IMG/VR virus record: IMGVR_UViG_3300037258_000368
Location: 1 to 64,000 of that record
Direction: 5' to 3' (one strand)
Length of the DNA: 64,000 bases
DNA from: a virus
Shown here: in pieces, positions 56,425 through 64,000 of the stretch
Numbering within the stretch: position 1 is the first letter of the stretch
Layout: each line of letters starts with the position of its first letter
Made by a program: the position numbers and the translations under genes
The notes under the pieces: generated by a model
Told to the model about the DNA's origin: nothing
The model's database searches: none
Seen by the model: only the letters and a program-made list of their open reading frames with translations

Positions 56425-56892
56425 ATGAGCGTCTGCCACTGCGAGCAGCTTGGTCGTGAATACGATGAAACGGCGGGCGTAAAATGCCGAGGTTGCGGCA
56501 AAATCCAACCACACCGCGCCGCCCTCGATCGCCGACAGGAGGAAGCCATGGCCAACAAGCCGCCGTCCGCTGAGACCTACGCCCCGATGGCTGACCGCTT
56601 TATTTCCCCATCACCCCCGATGGAAGGTTATGCACGCGAGATCCTGACGATCCTCGTTGAGGAATGCGCCGAAGTGCAGCAGCGCGCCACCAAGGCGATG
56701 CGGTTCGGCGTTGGCGAGACGCAGCCAGGACAGCCCTTCTCAAACGCCCAGCGGCTCGCAGCCGAAATTGGCGATCTTCTTGAGATGGTTGATCGCGCGA
56801 TTTCGATCGGGCTTATCAACCAAGACGACATCGATATGGGGCGCCGACACAAGCGACAGCAACTCGCGATCTACATGCAGTTTAAGCCATGA
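56425..56892 (+). CDS. MazG-like protein with N-terminal zinc-knuckle extension
   Basis: From the ATG at 56425 it encodes 155 residues. Residues 4-31 contain CHC and CRGCGK, a possible zinc knuckle. Residues 60-150 resemble a MazG-like helical nucleotide pyrophosphohydrolase (EILTILVEECAEVQQRATKA then AAEIGDLLEMVDRAISIGLI). A second start at 56548 (MANKPPSAETYAPMADR) has an excellent AGGAGG site and may give the shorter form. It may control nucleotide pools or host alarmones. Confidence 0.7.
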   Translation: MSVCHCEQLGREYDETAGVKCRGCGKIQPHRAALDRRQEEAMANKPPSAETYAPMADRFISPSPPMEGYAREILTILVEECAEVQQRATKAMRFGVGETQPGQPFSNAQRLAAEIGDLLEMVDRAISIGLINQDDIDMGRRHKRQQLAIYMQFKP

Positions 56893-57023
56893 TCCCCGCC
56901 ATGCGCGACGGCGTCCTCGCCGGCATCGTCCTCGTGTTCGCGGTATCCGCTCGGCTCGCTGTAGTCGCGCAGCTCGGGCTCATCGGCCGCGCTGCGCGAT
57001 TGCCGCCATTTCCTGATCGGTAA
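56889..57023 (+). CDS. 44-residue membrane peptide
   Basis: It starts MIPAMRDGVLAGIVLVFAVS and has one membrane helix followed by a basic, proline-ending tail. The start overlaps the MazG-like stop (ATGA). Its last 44 bases overlap the convergent nozzle gene end. It may be a real small gene; evidence is modest. Confidence 0.45.
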   Translation: MIPAMRDGVLAGIVLVFAVSARLAVVAQLGLIGRAARLPPFPDR

Positions 57024-60000
57024 GACTGGGGGCACGCGACCGGGCAGCCGGAGCGCCGGAGCCGCCGCCGTCGGGCCGCGCCCCGCCGCCGCCGCCGCGC
57101 GCCTGTTGCGCGTATTCCAATTCCGGAATATCGCCGGGCAACATCTCGGGGACCAGCGCCAGCACGTTTAGCGGCAGCGGATTTACCTGCTGAATCGCGA
57201 TCTGTCCGTTGGTCTGCCAATTTGCCGGAAGGGTCACACGCTCGTCGCCGGTAAAGAGCGGCACCACCGTACCGCCTCCGGGCGTCGTGTAGGGCGTACC
57301 CTTGTCTTTCACCGTAGCGAGGGCCGGCCATGGGACGGCGAACGGCGTCGGCGTCAGGGTTGAGGCGTCGACCTGGTTCGCTCCGGCCTGCAACCGGCAA
57401 CTCGCTTCGATCCGCGCGGTGACTGCGGTGATCGCCTTACGGCGCCCCTGGATCGTCGGTTGGCCGGTATCGGCATAGACGCTCTGCAGCTGCGCGGTGA
57501 AGCCGAGCCCGACGGTAACCTGCGAAGCTGGAAAGGGAAGCGGTATTGTCCCATCGGCCGCCGCGATCTGCGCAGGGATCACGATTCCGTCGGCAAGCCC
57601 GGTGATGATTTTTCCTGCGAGGTGCGGCGCCTTGACGGTCGTCACCATAGGGGCGATCGACCACTTCCCGGGCAATTGCACGATCGGCGCGTTGCTCGGA
57701 TCGTTCGGATAGGTCTGCTGGCAGGGGTAGAACCAAGTTCCGGTAACCTGTGTGGGCGAATTATAGCTGGTGACCTGTGCGATGCCGCCGCCCAGCCGGA
57801 TGACTTGGCCGACCGCGGCTGCGCTAAAGATTCCTGGAAAGCTCGTGAAGATCGCGCCGGCCCCGCTCGCCTTGTCGGCCGAAAGCGATGCGTTGGGCGT
57901 CGCGAGCGGCAGCGTCAGACCGCAATCGACCGCCCATACCTCTTCGGTCGCCTGCCAGAGGCGGTTATCCATTCGCTCGATGAAATACCGCGTGCCGCCA
58001 GCTGCAACCGGGCGCTCGACGACCAGATAGAGCGCATCGACCGGCAATTCGGTGACGCTGCACAGCGAGCGCACGAGGCCTTGCGTGTCATGCCGCGCCC
58101 AGCCCCCGACCTCCTGTTCTTTTAGATAGGTGAGGCTGAGGAGAACGCCGTCGTCGCGCGCGGACCAGAGGATGCGATAGGGTTCTTCCGCCCAAGCCCA
58201 CTCGGCGATCCCGTGCCCGATCAGCAGATGCGAGGATTGCCAGGAGGCGTCGGTCCCGGTGTAGATGTTGAAAAACAGCTGGTAGGAAAGATCGCGGACC
58301 GTGAAGCCGTGCGATTGCAGATAGAGGATGTCCCAGTTGATCTTGATCGGCGGGACCGTTGAAGAGGAACCGATCGAGGATTGCGGCGCGGCGATCTGGT
58401 TGGCCGGGGTGATCGCCTGCGGCGAGGAGGCGAACGAGCCGGGCGCACCGATCTGCCAAACCCCGGCACCATTGAAGGTGACGAGGCCCAACGGCATCTG
58501 CACCATCCATTGGATGCCGTTGACTTGTTCTGACCAGGGCGTCGCGGTGATCGCATCGGCGTCGCCAACCGGGATCGAACTGTCCATGTTGGTAAAGGCG
58601 CCCGGCTGCGACGCCCAATAGGTGTCCGGGTTGTTGTCCGAATCGGCGTAGAACCGGCGCTCTTGGAAATAGGAGACGACACCCGGGTTGACGCCCGTCA
58701 GCGGTCCGACGTTGAGCGTCCCGGACGCGCTGGAACCGTCCCCGGTGAAGACGAGTGTATCGCCGGATCGGTAATCTATGCCCGCATCGAGCACGATAAC
58801 GTCGGCGATCCCGCCGGTCGGCGTCGGACTGATGACGCATTCACCGATAAAGCCGCTGCCTGTCGCACTGACGATCGAGGGGGTCGCGACCGACCAATCG
58901 TTGCTGCTCGCGCCCATTGTGACGCCGACAATTTGTCCCGGCGCAAAGGGGTTCTTGTGGGTCGGCGGCGAAATCGCGAGATCGGTCGTGATATTGGTGT
59001 CGATGAACTGGTTGCCGAAACTTGATCCGACAAAGCCGAAGAACGCGCCGACCGGCACCGGCAATGCGTTCGAGGTGTTCCCCGGCAGCGTGTTATAGGA
59101 GGCCGGCGCACGGTAGATGTTGTAGTAGCCCGCGCCGGCGACGGCCGACCAGGACACGATTTCCGAGCCGGCGGTGACGCCCATATCCACCGAATCGGTG
59201 ACGTTGGCGATCGGTGAGGCGATCGATTCTTCCCCGGTCTTCGGGTCGACCGCGGTGACGACATAGGCGTAGGCGCAGGGCAGGGTCGGCGGGGTCGATC
59301 CGGTGGAGGGATGGACCGTCGCATTGACGCTCGTGCTCCCCGGCGCCGCGATCATCGCACCGAAGCTGGTGGGACCGATCGTCCAAGCCGTCGGCCCGAG
59401 CCGCTTCAAATCCTGCGGCGGATAATCGGGGTGCGTCAGCGAGATAACATCGGCCGATTCTGCGAATTTGAGGAGCGCCAGGTCGACCGCTGCGTAGGGC
59501 GTTGCGATCGTATAGATCCTCGATGCCGTCCCGCCGCCCGTGTAGGCGCCAAAGAGGCTGGCATCGATGTCGTTGCCGTCGAGATCCTGAAGGGTGAAAT
59601 CGTCGAGGGTGGCGCCGGCGACGATATAGGTGTTGCCGTTTAGCTCGGTCGTTCCCCTTATCGCGGCAAGCGCGACCCAATCGCCATTCGCGAAGGTATT
59701 GGGGGCGGTGACGACGCAGGGATCGGTAGGGCTGATCCCGGTGATCACGACGGGGCTCTCGACGACCTGGCCCCCGTTGCTGATAAAGCGCAGATAGTGG
59801 TCGCCGAATTCGAGAACGATCGTCTGCGATTGCGAGAATTCGAATGAGATGAGGCGTGGCTTGGTCTCACCGAAGAGCGGGTTCTGCCGCGAGCGTCCGA
59901 CATAAGCCGTTCCGGCGCGCGAGTAGGCGCCGCCGCGGAACCCGACATAGAGGTTCCGCATTGTGGCTGCGGCGGTATGGAATTTGGCGACGTCGACTCG

Positions 60001-60063
60001 ACCATAAAGCGCCGGCGCAATCTCTCCCCATGTAAAGGCGGGTTCTAGGAACGGGGCTGACAT
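56980..60063 (-). CDS. Tail nozzle (T7 gp12-like tubular protein B)
   Basis: The 1027-residue protein starts MSAPFLEPAFTWGEIAPALY. It has the pattern of podovirus tail nozzle proteins: GRVDVAKFHTAAATMRNLYV, PRLISFEFSQSQTIVLEFGD, many beta strands, EERRFYAD-like tail sequences near residue 465 and a C-terminal beta domain. It is much longer than T7 gp12 and includes extra beta domains (SGTASRIYTIATPYA). It would form the end of the short tail. It ends with a Gly/Arg-rich tail. Neighbouring adaptor genes support the call. Confidence 0.85.
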   Translation of the reverse strand: MSAPFLEPAFTWGEIAPALYGRVDVAKFHTAAATMRNLYVGFRGGAYSRAGTAYVGRSRQNPLFGETKPRLISFEFSQSQTIVLEFGDHYLRFISNGGQVVESPVVITGISPTDPCVVTAPNTFANGDWVALAAIRGTTELNGNTYIVAGATLDDFTLQDLDGNDIDASLFGAYTGGGTASRIYTIATPYAAVDLALLKFAESADVISLTHPDYPPQDLKRLGPTAWTIGPTSFGAMIAAPGSTSVNATVHPSTGSTPPTLPCAYAYVVTAVDPKTGEESIASPIANVTDSVDMGVTAGSEIVSWSAVAGAGYYNIYRAPASYNTLPGNTSNALPVPVGAFFGFVGSSFGNQFIDTNITTDLAISPPTHKNPFAPGQIVGVTMGASSNDWSVATPSIVSATGSGFIGECVISPTPTGGIADVIVLDAGIDYRSGDTLVFTGDGSSASGTLNVGPLTGVNPGVVSYFQERRFYADSDNNPDTYWASQPGAFTNMDSSIPVGDADAITATPWSEQVNGIQWMVQMPLGLVTFNGAGVWQIGAPGSFASSPQAITPANQIAAPQSSIGSSSTVPPIKINWDILYLQSHGFTVRDLSYQLFFNIYTGTDASWQSSHLLIGHGIAEWAWAEEPYRILWSARDDGVLLSLTYLKEQEVGGWARHDTQGLVRSLCSVTELPVDALYLVVERPVAAGGTRYFIERMDNRLWQATEEVWAVDCGLTLPLATPNASLSADKASGAGAIFTSFPGIFSAAAVGQVIRLGGGIAQVTSYNSPTQVTGTWFYPCQQTYPNDPSNAPIVQLPGKWSIAPMVTTVKAPHLAGKIITGLADGIVIPAQIAAADGTIPLPFPASQVTVGLGFTAQLQSVYADTGQPTIQGRRKAITAVTARIEASCRLQAGANQVDASTLTPTPFAVPWPALATVKDKGTPYTTPGGGTVVPLFTGDERVTLPANWQTNGQIAIQQVNPLPLNVLALVPEMLPGDIPELEYAQQARGGGGGARPDGGGSGAPAARSRAPSLTDQEMAAIAQRGR

Positions 60064-60092
60064 CTGATCGTGCCGGCTGCTATTCTGGCGTC

Positions 60093-60257
60093 ATGAGCGA
60101 ATTCACCTGCGTTGTGTGTCGCAAGACGTTTACCGAGGGCTGGTCAGAGGAAGAAGCCATGGCCGAGTTGGCCAAGAACTTCCCCGACGTTCCTCTTTCG
60201 GAATGCGAGATCCTGTGCGAGGATTGCTATAGGGCGATGGGATTTGGCGATGCGTAG
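60093..60257 (+). CDS. Small zinc-binding phage protein
   Basis: The 54-residue protein starts MSEFTCVVCRKTFTEGWSEE with a CVVC pair, and ends with CEILCEDCYRAMGF. The pattern fits a small family of phage zinc-binding proteins with FTC..C...F..GWS. It is divergent from the nozzle gene. Role unknown; proteins of this group may be host-interaction factors. Confidence 0.75.
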   Translation: MSEFTCVVCRKTFTEGWSEEEAMAELAKNFPDVPLSECEILCEDCYRAMGFGDA

Positions 60258-60349
60258 AGACCTTCTCGATGGCCTCAATTCAGAGCAGCGTATCCGGCAT
60301 GAACGCGCGTCCATGTCTGCTGCGCCGCGCGACGTGCAGGGGAGAGAAA

Positions 60350-60601
60350 ATGAAGGCGCCGAGAGATGGGATCTATTACGGAACCCGCAAAGTGTCAGAC
60401 GGATTTAACGGGGCAATCTTCTGCTACGAAAACGGCCGCCGAACGCGGAGATATTCGGTTTACCCCAGTTTCCCCACGGCAGCGGAAGCAGCGGACGTGG
60501 CCAAGTTCGAGGCAGAATACATAGCGATGGAAGGCCAAAGGGTGGCGCCGATGAATCAAAAGACTGAGCCATCGGCCCAGCCCGACGCCTCCCAGCCGTA
60601 G
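60350..60601 (+). CDS. Small hypothetical protein on opposite strand
   Basis: The 83-residue protein starts MKAPRDGIYYGTRKVSDGFN, with a strong GGGGAG site before the ATG. The sequence IFCYENGRRTRRYSVYPSFP suggests a small beta-rich domain, then a helical part (AAEAADVAKFEAEYIAMEGQ). It overlaps the end of the adaptor gene on the other strand. An in-frame ATG exists upstream but the ribosome site supports this start. The gap before it (60258-60349) has no convincing gene. Confidence 0.6.
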   Translation: MKAPRDGIYYGTRKVSDGFNGAIFCYENGRRTRRYSVYPSFPTAAEAADVAKFEAEYIAMEGQRVAPMNQKTEPSAQPDASQP

Positions 60602-61437
60602 CGCAATACGCCGGGGCCTTCGGCGCCGCCCCAACCGAGCCCATAGCCGGGCGAGCGCGCCCTGATCCAATCGGCGACATGATCGATCGACTGCGGGAAC
60701 CCCGCCTCGTTGGCGTTTTTCAGCCGGGCGAGCGCGATGGCCCCTTGAGCAATCGAGATTTGCTGGGCGCGGTAGGAAAGAACCGCCTTCGGATCGGAAA
60801 TCGCAACGGGCGCGAGTTTTGTGCCCAAGGCGTTGATGAACGCCTCGGCGAACATCGGGTCCCATTGCTCGATTTCGGCGACGAGCTTGGTATAGACCAG
60901 ATGCGCGTTGGTGACGTTCGTGAGAACGATGCGGCGGGCGGTCAGGCCGACGCCTTCGGTCCCGGAGAAATCCGGCAGGCTGTCCCAATCGATCTCGCCG
61001 CTCATCAGCGGGAAATCTTCGCTGGTCGCCACGAGGAACCGCGCCGGCACTGAGCGCTGCCCGGGCCAACTCGTTTGCATATTGGTCATGATCGGCGGCG
61101 TCGGGGGCGAACCGACGAGCTGCTGCGGGAGCCAGCGCGCCGCGATGCCGTCGATCGGCCATGCATAGGCAAAGCACCAGGGCGGCTCGACCGCCTTCGA
61201 GATCGGCAACCCGGTTGCAGCGTCAAGCGTGTTGCCGGTGGCATCGGCGAGGAGTTGCAGAGGGGCGATTTTGCGGGCGAAGTTCCAATGTGCTGCACGT
61301 AGTATCTGACGCAGGACAGGCCCGTATTGGCGCCGCGCCGCTTCGCTGATCCGGCTTCCGTCGTAGATGTCCCCGATCGGCGGTTCGCCGAAGGCGTCGA
61401 GCGATCGGTTGACCATATCGGCCGCGATCTGGAACAT
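60556..61437 (-). CDS. Tail adaptor-like protein, copy 1 (T7 gp11 type)
   Basis: The 293-residue protein starts MFQIAADMVNRSLDAFGEPP. It belongs to the tail adaptor type that links portal and nozzle, with conserved blocks: IYDGSRISEAARRQYGPVLR, AHWNFARKIAPLQL, FAYAWPID, RIVLTNVTNAHLVYT and WDPMFAEAFINALGTKLAP. It is the longest of three tandem paralogues. The start overlaps the Acb2-like gene stop (TGATG). Confidence 0.8.
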   Translation of the reverse strand: MFQIAADMVNRSLDAFGEPPIGDIYDGSRISEAARRQYGPVLRQILRAAHWNFARKIAPLQLLADATGNTLDAATGLPISKAVEPPWCFAYAWPIDGIAARWLPQQLVGSPPTPPIMTNMQTSWPGQRSVPARFLVATSEDFPLMSGEIDWDSLPDFSGTEGVGLTARRIVLTNVTNAHLVYTKLVAEIEQWDPMFAEAFINALGTKLAPVAISDPKAVLSYRAQQISIAQGAIALARLKNANEAGFPQSIDHVADWIRARSPGYGLGWGGAEGPGVLRYGWEASGWADGSVF

Positions 61438-61697
61438 CAGGAAGTGAGTTCCTTGACGTTCCACATGACGGCCTCTTCCAGCGCCGTGACGGATAGCGCT
61501 CTGTAGCGGCCGGGCTTGACCTGCTCGAAAAGGGCAAGGAGTTCCTCGGCCTTCTGCTTGATCGCGTCGTGCAGCGCTTTTTCCTCGGGCGTCATCGCTC
61601 GATAGCGCGGGCGAAACCGGCTGACAGCGATATCGCCGCCCTGCCGGTCATCGGGCTTGCCATCGAAGACATTTTCGGTTCGGCGGTCGTCGGCCAT
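61437..61697 (-). CDS. Candidate Acb2/Tad1-type anti-CBASS protein
   Basis: The 86-residue protein starts MADDRRTENVFDGKPDDRQG. The C-terminal half is a helical hairpin with the pattern YRAMTPEEKALHDAIKQKAE, then LLALFEQVKPGRYRALSVTA and LEEAVMWNVKEL. This matches my recollection of the Acb2/Tad1 hairpin domain, which sequesters cyclic nucleotide signals of CBASS and some Thoeris systems. A good AAAGGA site precedes the ATG. It sits inside the tail operon, coupled to tail adaptor copy 1. Binding needs testing. Confidence 0.6.
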   Translation of the reverse strand: MADDRRTENVFDGKPDDRQGGDIAVSRFRPRYRAMTPEEKALHDAIKQKAEELLALFEQVKPGRYRALSVTALEEAVMWNVKELTS

Positions 61698-61711
61698 CGG
61701 AATTTCCTTTC

Positions 61712-62353
61712 TCAGCCTCTGTGTCTTTCAGCAATCGCGGCGGCCTGTGCCGAATCCTGGGACAGCATCCTTTGCTGATCCGGGTTGGCGAGCTGCGGCG
61801 ACGCGGCGAGTTTTTCCCCCAGCCGGTCGACCAGCACGGTGACAAAACCCGGCTCCCACAACGCGGGGTTTGTCACCCGGCGCCGGTAGACCGCGACAGC
61901 CCCCGTCTGATTGGTGAGGATGACGCGTTGCGGCGGCCCGGCGGCCACAGGCGGATTGCCGCCGACAGTGGGCAACAGGTCGTTGCTGATGCGCTTGGGC
62001 ATCGGCGTCGGCAGGAGCACCGGCAGCGCGGATGGCGGCGGCACGATCGCGAGCAATTCGACGCAATCGACGGGGTAAGCATATTCGTAGAGGTAGCCAG
62101 GGGGCGGAAAGAGCGTCGTCCAGGGGCTCAGCGGCGTATAGCCGCCTGGTGGCGGCGGCCCCTTCAAGAGCGTGAGCGGCACGCTGCCAAGAGCGAAGGG
62201 CCATTCGCCGCTGCGCAGCACCTCGTCGCGCGTCTGCCCGTAGATTTCGAGGGCAGCGCGCGCTGCAGCCGAACCTTCGTAGATCGAAGCGATCATGCGG
62301 CTGAAGCCGATGCCACGCAGCGCCTGATTGACGATTTCCTCGATGGCCGTCAC
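61712..62353 (-). CDS. Tail adaptor-like protein, copy 2
   Basis: The 213-residue protein uses a GTG start overlapping the previous stop as GTGA. Shared blocks with copies 1 and 3 include EEIVNQALRGIGF, IYEGSAAARAALEIY, AYPVDCVELLA and RVILTNQTGAVAVYRRRV followed by WEPGFVTVLVDRLGEKLA. A proline-rich insertion occurs in the middle. It is probably one of three proteins in the connector ring region or a specialised variant. Confidence 0.75.
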   Translation of the reverse strand: MTAIEEIVNQALRGIGFSRMIASIYEGSAAARAALEIYGQTRDEVLRSGEWPFALGSVPLTLLKGPPPPGGYTPLSPWTTLFPPPGYLYEYAYPVDCVELLAIVPPPSALPVLLPTPMPKRISNDLLPTVGGNPPVAAGPPQRVILTNQTGAVAVYRRRVTNPALWEPGFVTVLVDRLGEKLAASPQLANPDQQRMLSQDSAQAAAIAERHRG

Positions 62354-62940
62354 ATCAGATCCTCATTCGACATAGCGAGCTGGGCGTATTTCTCGCTCTC
62401 GGCGAGGAGTTCGCGAGCGAAGTCCGGGCGCCCGGCGAGTGCCATCGCGAGTGGGCTGGATAGCCGGCGCGACATGGCCTCGGAAAATCCCGGGTCCCAC
62501 AAGTTCTCGATGATCGAATTCGCGGTGTAGGCGAGGAGCGCGTTCTGCTGGTCCGTGAGGATGACGCGCTTTGTTATTCCCGCTCTCGGGTCGAAGGGCG
62601 CCATGCCGCGCACCGGCTGCGGGTCGAAGGGATCGGCGAGCGCCCCGGCACCGGTCGCCGGCGGTCCTATCTGGCGCGCTCGCACGCAATCGGCGGGATA
62701 GACGTATTCGTATTGCCAGGGGACGATCGGCGCACCGGCGACAGGCGTCAGTGGCGCAGCGACGATCCAGGCAAATTCGGGGTCGATCTCGCGCAGCAAA
62801 AGGTCACGGCAGATTGGATAGAGCACCCCGGCTGCGAGGCCAGCCGGCGTCCCGTCGAAATTGGGCAATGTGCCGGTGACCTGCTCCTGATTGACGCTTA
62901 ACTCGAGCGCTCGGTTTACAATATCGGCGGCTGTCGTCAT
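62350..62940 (-). CDS. Tail adaptor-like protein, copy 3
   Basis: The 196-residue protein starts MTTAADIVNRALELSVNQEQ. It shares with the other two copies the start pattern IVN.AL, the YEYVYPADCVRARQ block, RVILTDQQNALLAYT and the WDPGFSEAMSRRLSSPLAMA end. It is the first of the tail adaptor genes to be transcribed. The divergent plus-strand gene at 62974 leaves only 33 bases for promoters. Confidence 0.75.
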   Translation of the reverse strand: MTTAADIVNRALELSVNQEQVTGTLPNFDGTPAGLAAGVLYPICRDLLLREIDPEFAWIVAAPLTPVAGAPIVPWQYEYVYPADCVRARQIGPPATGAGALADPFDPQPVRGMAPFDPRAGITKRVILTDQQNALLAYTANSIIENLWDPGFSEAMSRRLSSPLAMALAGRPDFARELLAESEKYAQLAMSNEDLM

Positions 62941-62973
62941 AAACGGACGCGCCTTTCAGAGAGGAATTAAGGA

Positions 62974-63564
62974 ATGAAATTCAGATTTTTGGCGACGGCG
63001 ATCGCGCTATCGCTATCGACCTGTCTTCTGTCACCGGTTCCGGCACAGACCTTGAGATTGCCGACAGGAGGCGAGGATACGATCGAGCCTCCGCAGGCTA
63101 AAAACGTCCTGACGTTTCAGCAGATCGAGGATCTTACATCTGCGCTACGGGCCGTGGACGCCGGGAGCGCTGATCAATGCACCGAGGCGCCGAAGCCAGC
63201 GACGTCCCCGCCAGCGGCATTGGCAACGCCGCCGCCGCGATCCTGTCCTTTCCACAAATCGCCGTCGCTGCTGCGCGCGATGGCGCAAGACATGGTGGCG
63301 CTGCAGCCGCTCGATGCCGAGTTCAAGATCCGGCAGAATGCTGTCCGCCTCGAAGTGCTCGACGAATCGAAGCTGACCACCGCTCAACAAGATGCCAAAT
63401 TTCTGGCGAAGATGGCACCGATTACCGCCGAAAAGCGGACGCTCCCGCTGCTGGCGCGGATCAAGATGGCCGAACTAAACCTCGGCGATCCGCCGGATCA
63501 CAACCGCATCCCTGCGATGTGGATCGCGGCGCTGTCACCGATCATCGACGATCTGACGCCCTAA
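62974..63564 (+). CDS. Exported hypothetical protein (cargo gene)
   Basis: The 196-residue protein starts MKFRFLATAIALSLSTCLLS and continues PVPAQT, a clear Sec signal peptide. The mature part is helical (FQQIEDLTSALRAVDAG, LLRAMAQDMVALQPLDAEFK), with one proline-rich stretch and CPFHK. It is divergent from tail adaptor copy 3 and overlaps the convergent gene at the right end. It might modify the periplasm of the infected cell. Function unknown. Confidence 0.7.
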   Translation: MKFRFLATAIALSLSTCLLSPVPAQTLRLPTGGEDTIEPPQAKNVLTFQQIEDLTSALRAVDAGSADQCTEAPKPATSPPAALATPPPRSCPFHKSPSLLRAMAQDMVALQPLDAEFKIRQNAVRLEVLDESKLTTAQQDAKFLAKMAPITAEKRTLPLLARIKMAELNLGDPPDHNRIPAMWIAALSPIIDDLTP

Positions 63565-63727
63565 GATTCGGCGCGGATGTTGGCGGCGCCGGCGGCGGCG
63601 GCGGTGGTTTATAGGCCGGCGGGATTGGTCGCTGGTGCGATGCCGCCGCCGGCGGTGTGGGCGGGAGCTGCGCCGCCTCGGCAGACAGCCCGGCGAATAG
63701 CAGGAGGAAGATCAGGATCAGGGGCAT
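63542..63727 (-). CDS. Small secreted proline-rich protein
   Basis: The 61-residue product starts MPLILIFLLLFAGLSAEAAQ, a signal peptide, followed by a proline-rich tail (IPPAYKPPPPPPAPP). Its start overlaps the end of the fibre gene fragment by ten bases. It overlaps the convergent gene's end by 23 bases. Function unknown. Confidence 0.6.
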   Translation of the reverse strand: MPLILIFLLLFAGLSAEAAQLPPTPPAAASHQRPIPPAYKPPPPPPAPPTSAPNLRASDRR

Positions 63728-64000
63728 AGGGTCACCACACCGGCGTTGCTGTACCAATCGCCGGTCACTGCCCCGGCGCAATCTGTCGGGATGGTCAGCC
63801 GCAGATGGCCAGGCTCCAGCGACACCATAAGGGTGCCCCCGACCGTCGTCTGCAACTGGCCGGTAACGATCTGCATGTAGTTGTTGCCGTCCCATTTGAT
63901 CGCCGAGCCGAGCGCCGTCGTGTTGAGGACGATCGCGGCGTCGGTTATCGTGGCGCTGGCGAGGTTGAGGCCATCGGCCCAGCTGCCGACAGCGCCGAAG
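63718..64000 (-). CDS. 3' end of tail fibre-like gene (5' end outside window)
   Basis: The frame is open from the right edge to a TGA at 63718 and gives 93 residues: GSWADGLNLASATITDAAIV, then IKWDGNNYMQIVTGQLQ and MVSLEPGHLRLTIP. The style matches fibre shafts and C-termini. It is on the same strand as the fibre gene that leaves at the left edge, so the two could be one gene on a circular map. Confidence 0.65.
   Translation of the reverse strand, partial: FGAVGSWADGLNLASATITDAAIVLNTTALGSAIKWDGNNYMQIVTGQLQTTVGGTLMVSLEPGHLRLTIPTDCAGAVTGDWYSNAGVVTLCP

Noticed and set aside
60250-60408. A 52-codon plus-strand frame overlapping the small zinc protein stop
   Set aside because: It overlaps the better-supported gene starting at 60350 by 59 bases, and the strong GGGGAG site favours the latter.
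1-64000. Diversity-generating retroelement as in BPP-1
   Set aside because: The capsid genes resemble BPP-1, but no reverse transcriptase motif or template/variable repeat pair was seen in this window.
1-64000. CRISPR array, insertion sequence or rRNA
   Set aside because: No regularly spaced long repeats, no transposase and no rRNA-like segment was seen; the only short tandem repeats are two triple 9-bp runs.

Overview
The window looks like most of the genome of a tailed phage with a short-tail (podovirus) plan, probably temperate or of temperate ancestry, infecting a GC-rich proteobacterium. An alphaproteobacterial host is my best guess from composition and from the flavour of several small proteins; it is an inference. 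The head and tail genes follow the plan of BPP-1/Bcep22-type podoviruses: a head-tail connector portal, a Bbp16-type capsid cement protein, internal ejection proteins and a giant methylase-helicase virion protein. No rRNA, insertion sequence, CRISPR array or reverse transcriptase was seen. No gene-free stretch exceeds 300 bases; the longest is the 245-base leader before the capsid gene.

Layout. Bases 1-21633, mostly minus strand, hold tail fibre-like and accessory structural genes (1-10917), cement (11018-11578), major capsid (11685-12728), scaffold (12974-13852), small head genes, portal (16315-18156), and large and small terminase (19444-21395). Bases 21673-26339 hold a serine recombinase, a replisome-organiser-like protein, a RusA-type resolvase and a Cro-like regulator. 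A divergent control region (26340-26488) separates these from a tightly overlapped plus-strand early operon (26489-35459). That operon carries small regulators, a RecF/SbcC-like ATPase, an ERF annealing protein, a DnaQ-like exonuclease, a YqaJ/lambda-type exonuclease, an HNH nuclease and two tandem glutamine tRNAs. Bases 35410-39397 (minus) are a membrane and lysis module with several small membrane proteins, a lipoprotein, a GH16-like glycosidase and a DUF1906 glycoside hydrolase-like protein. Bases 39477-55877 (minus) encode the ejection apparatus: 929, 2978 and 1213 residue proteins plus T7 gp14-like and gp13-like proteins. Bases 56980-62940 (minus) hold the tail nozzle, three paralogous tail adaptors and an Acb2/Tad1-like candidate anti-CBASS gene. 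Plus-strand cargo genes are inserted between structural genes.

The fibre gene starting at 1261 runs off the left edge, and the 3' end of a fibre gene enters at the right edge on the same strand. The simplest reading is one gene split by an arbitrary cut in a circular or circularly permuted genome slightly longer than 64 kb.

How the parts work together. Early genes provide regulation and homologous recombination. Late minus-strand genes build the capsid, package DNA and assemble a short tail carrying large ejection proteins. One of these has a lytic transglycosylase plus an SGNH-hydrolase domain for crossing the cell wall, and the methylase-helicase is likely to protect entering DNA. The most unusual traits are Sec-type signal peptides with paired cysteines on several fibre-like proteins, a recurring HGG(M/F)Y motif in four virion-associated proteins, and the Acb2/Tad1-like gene in the tail module.
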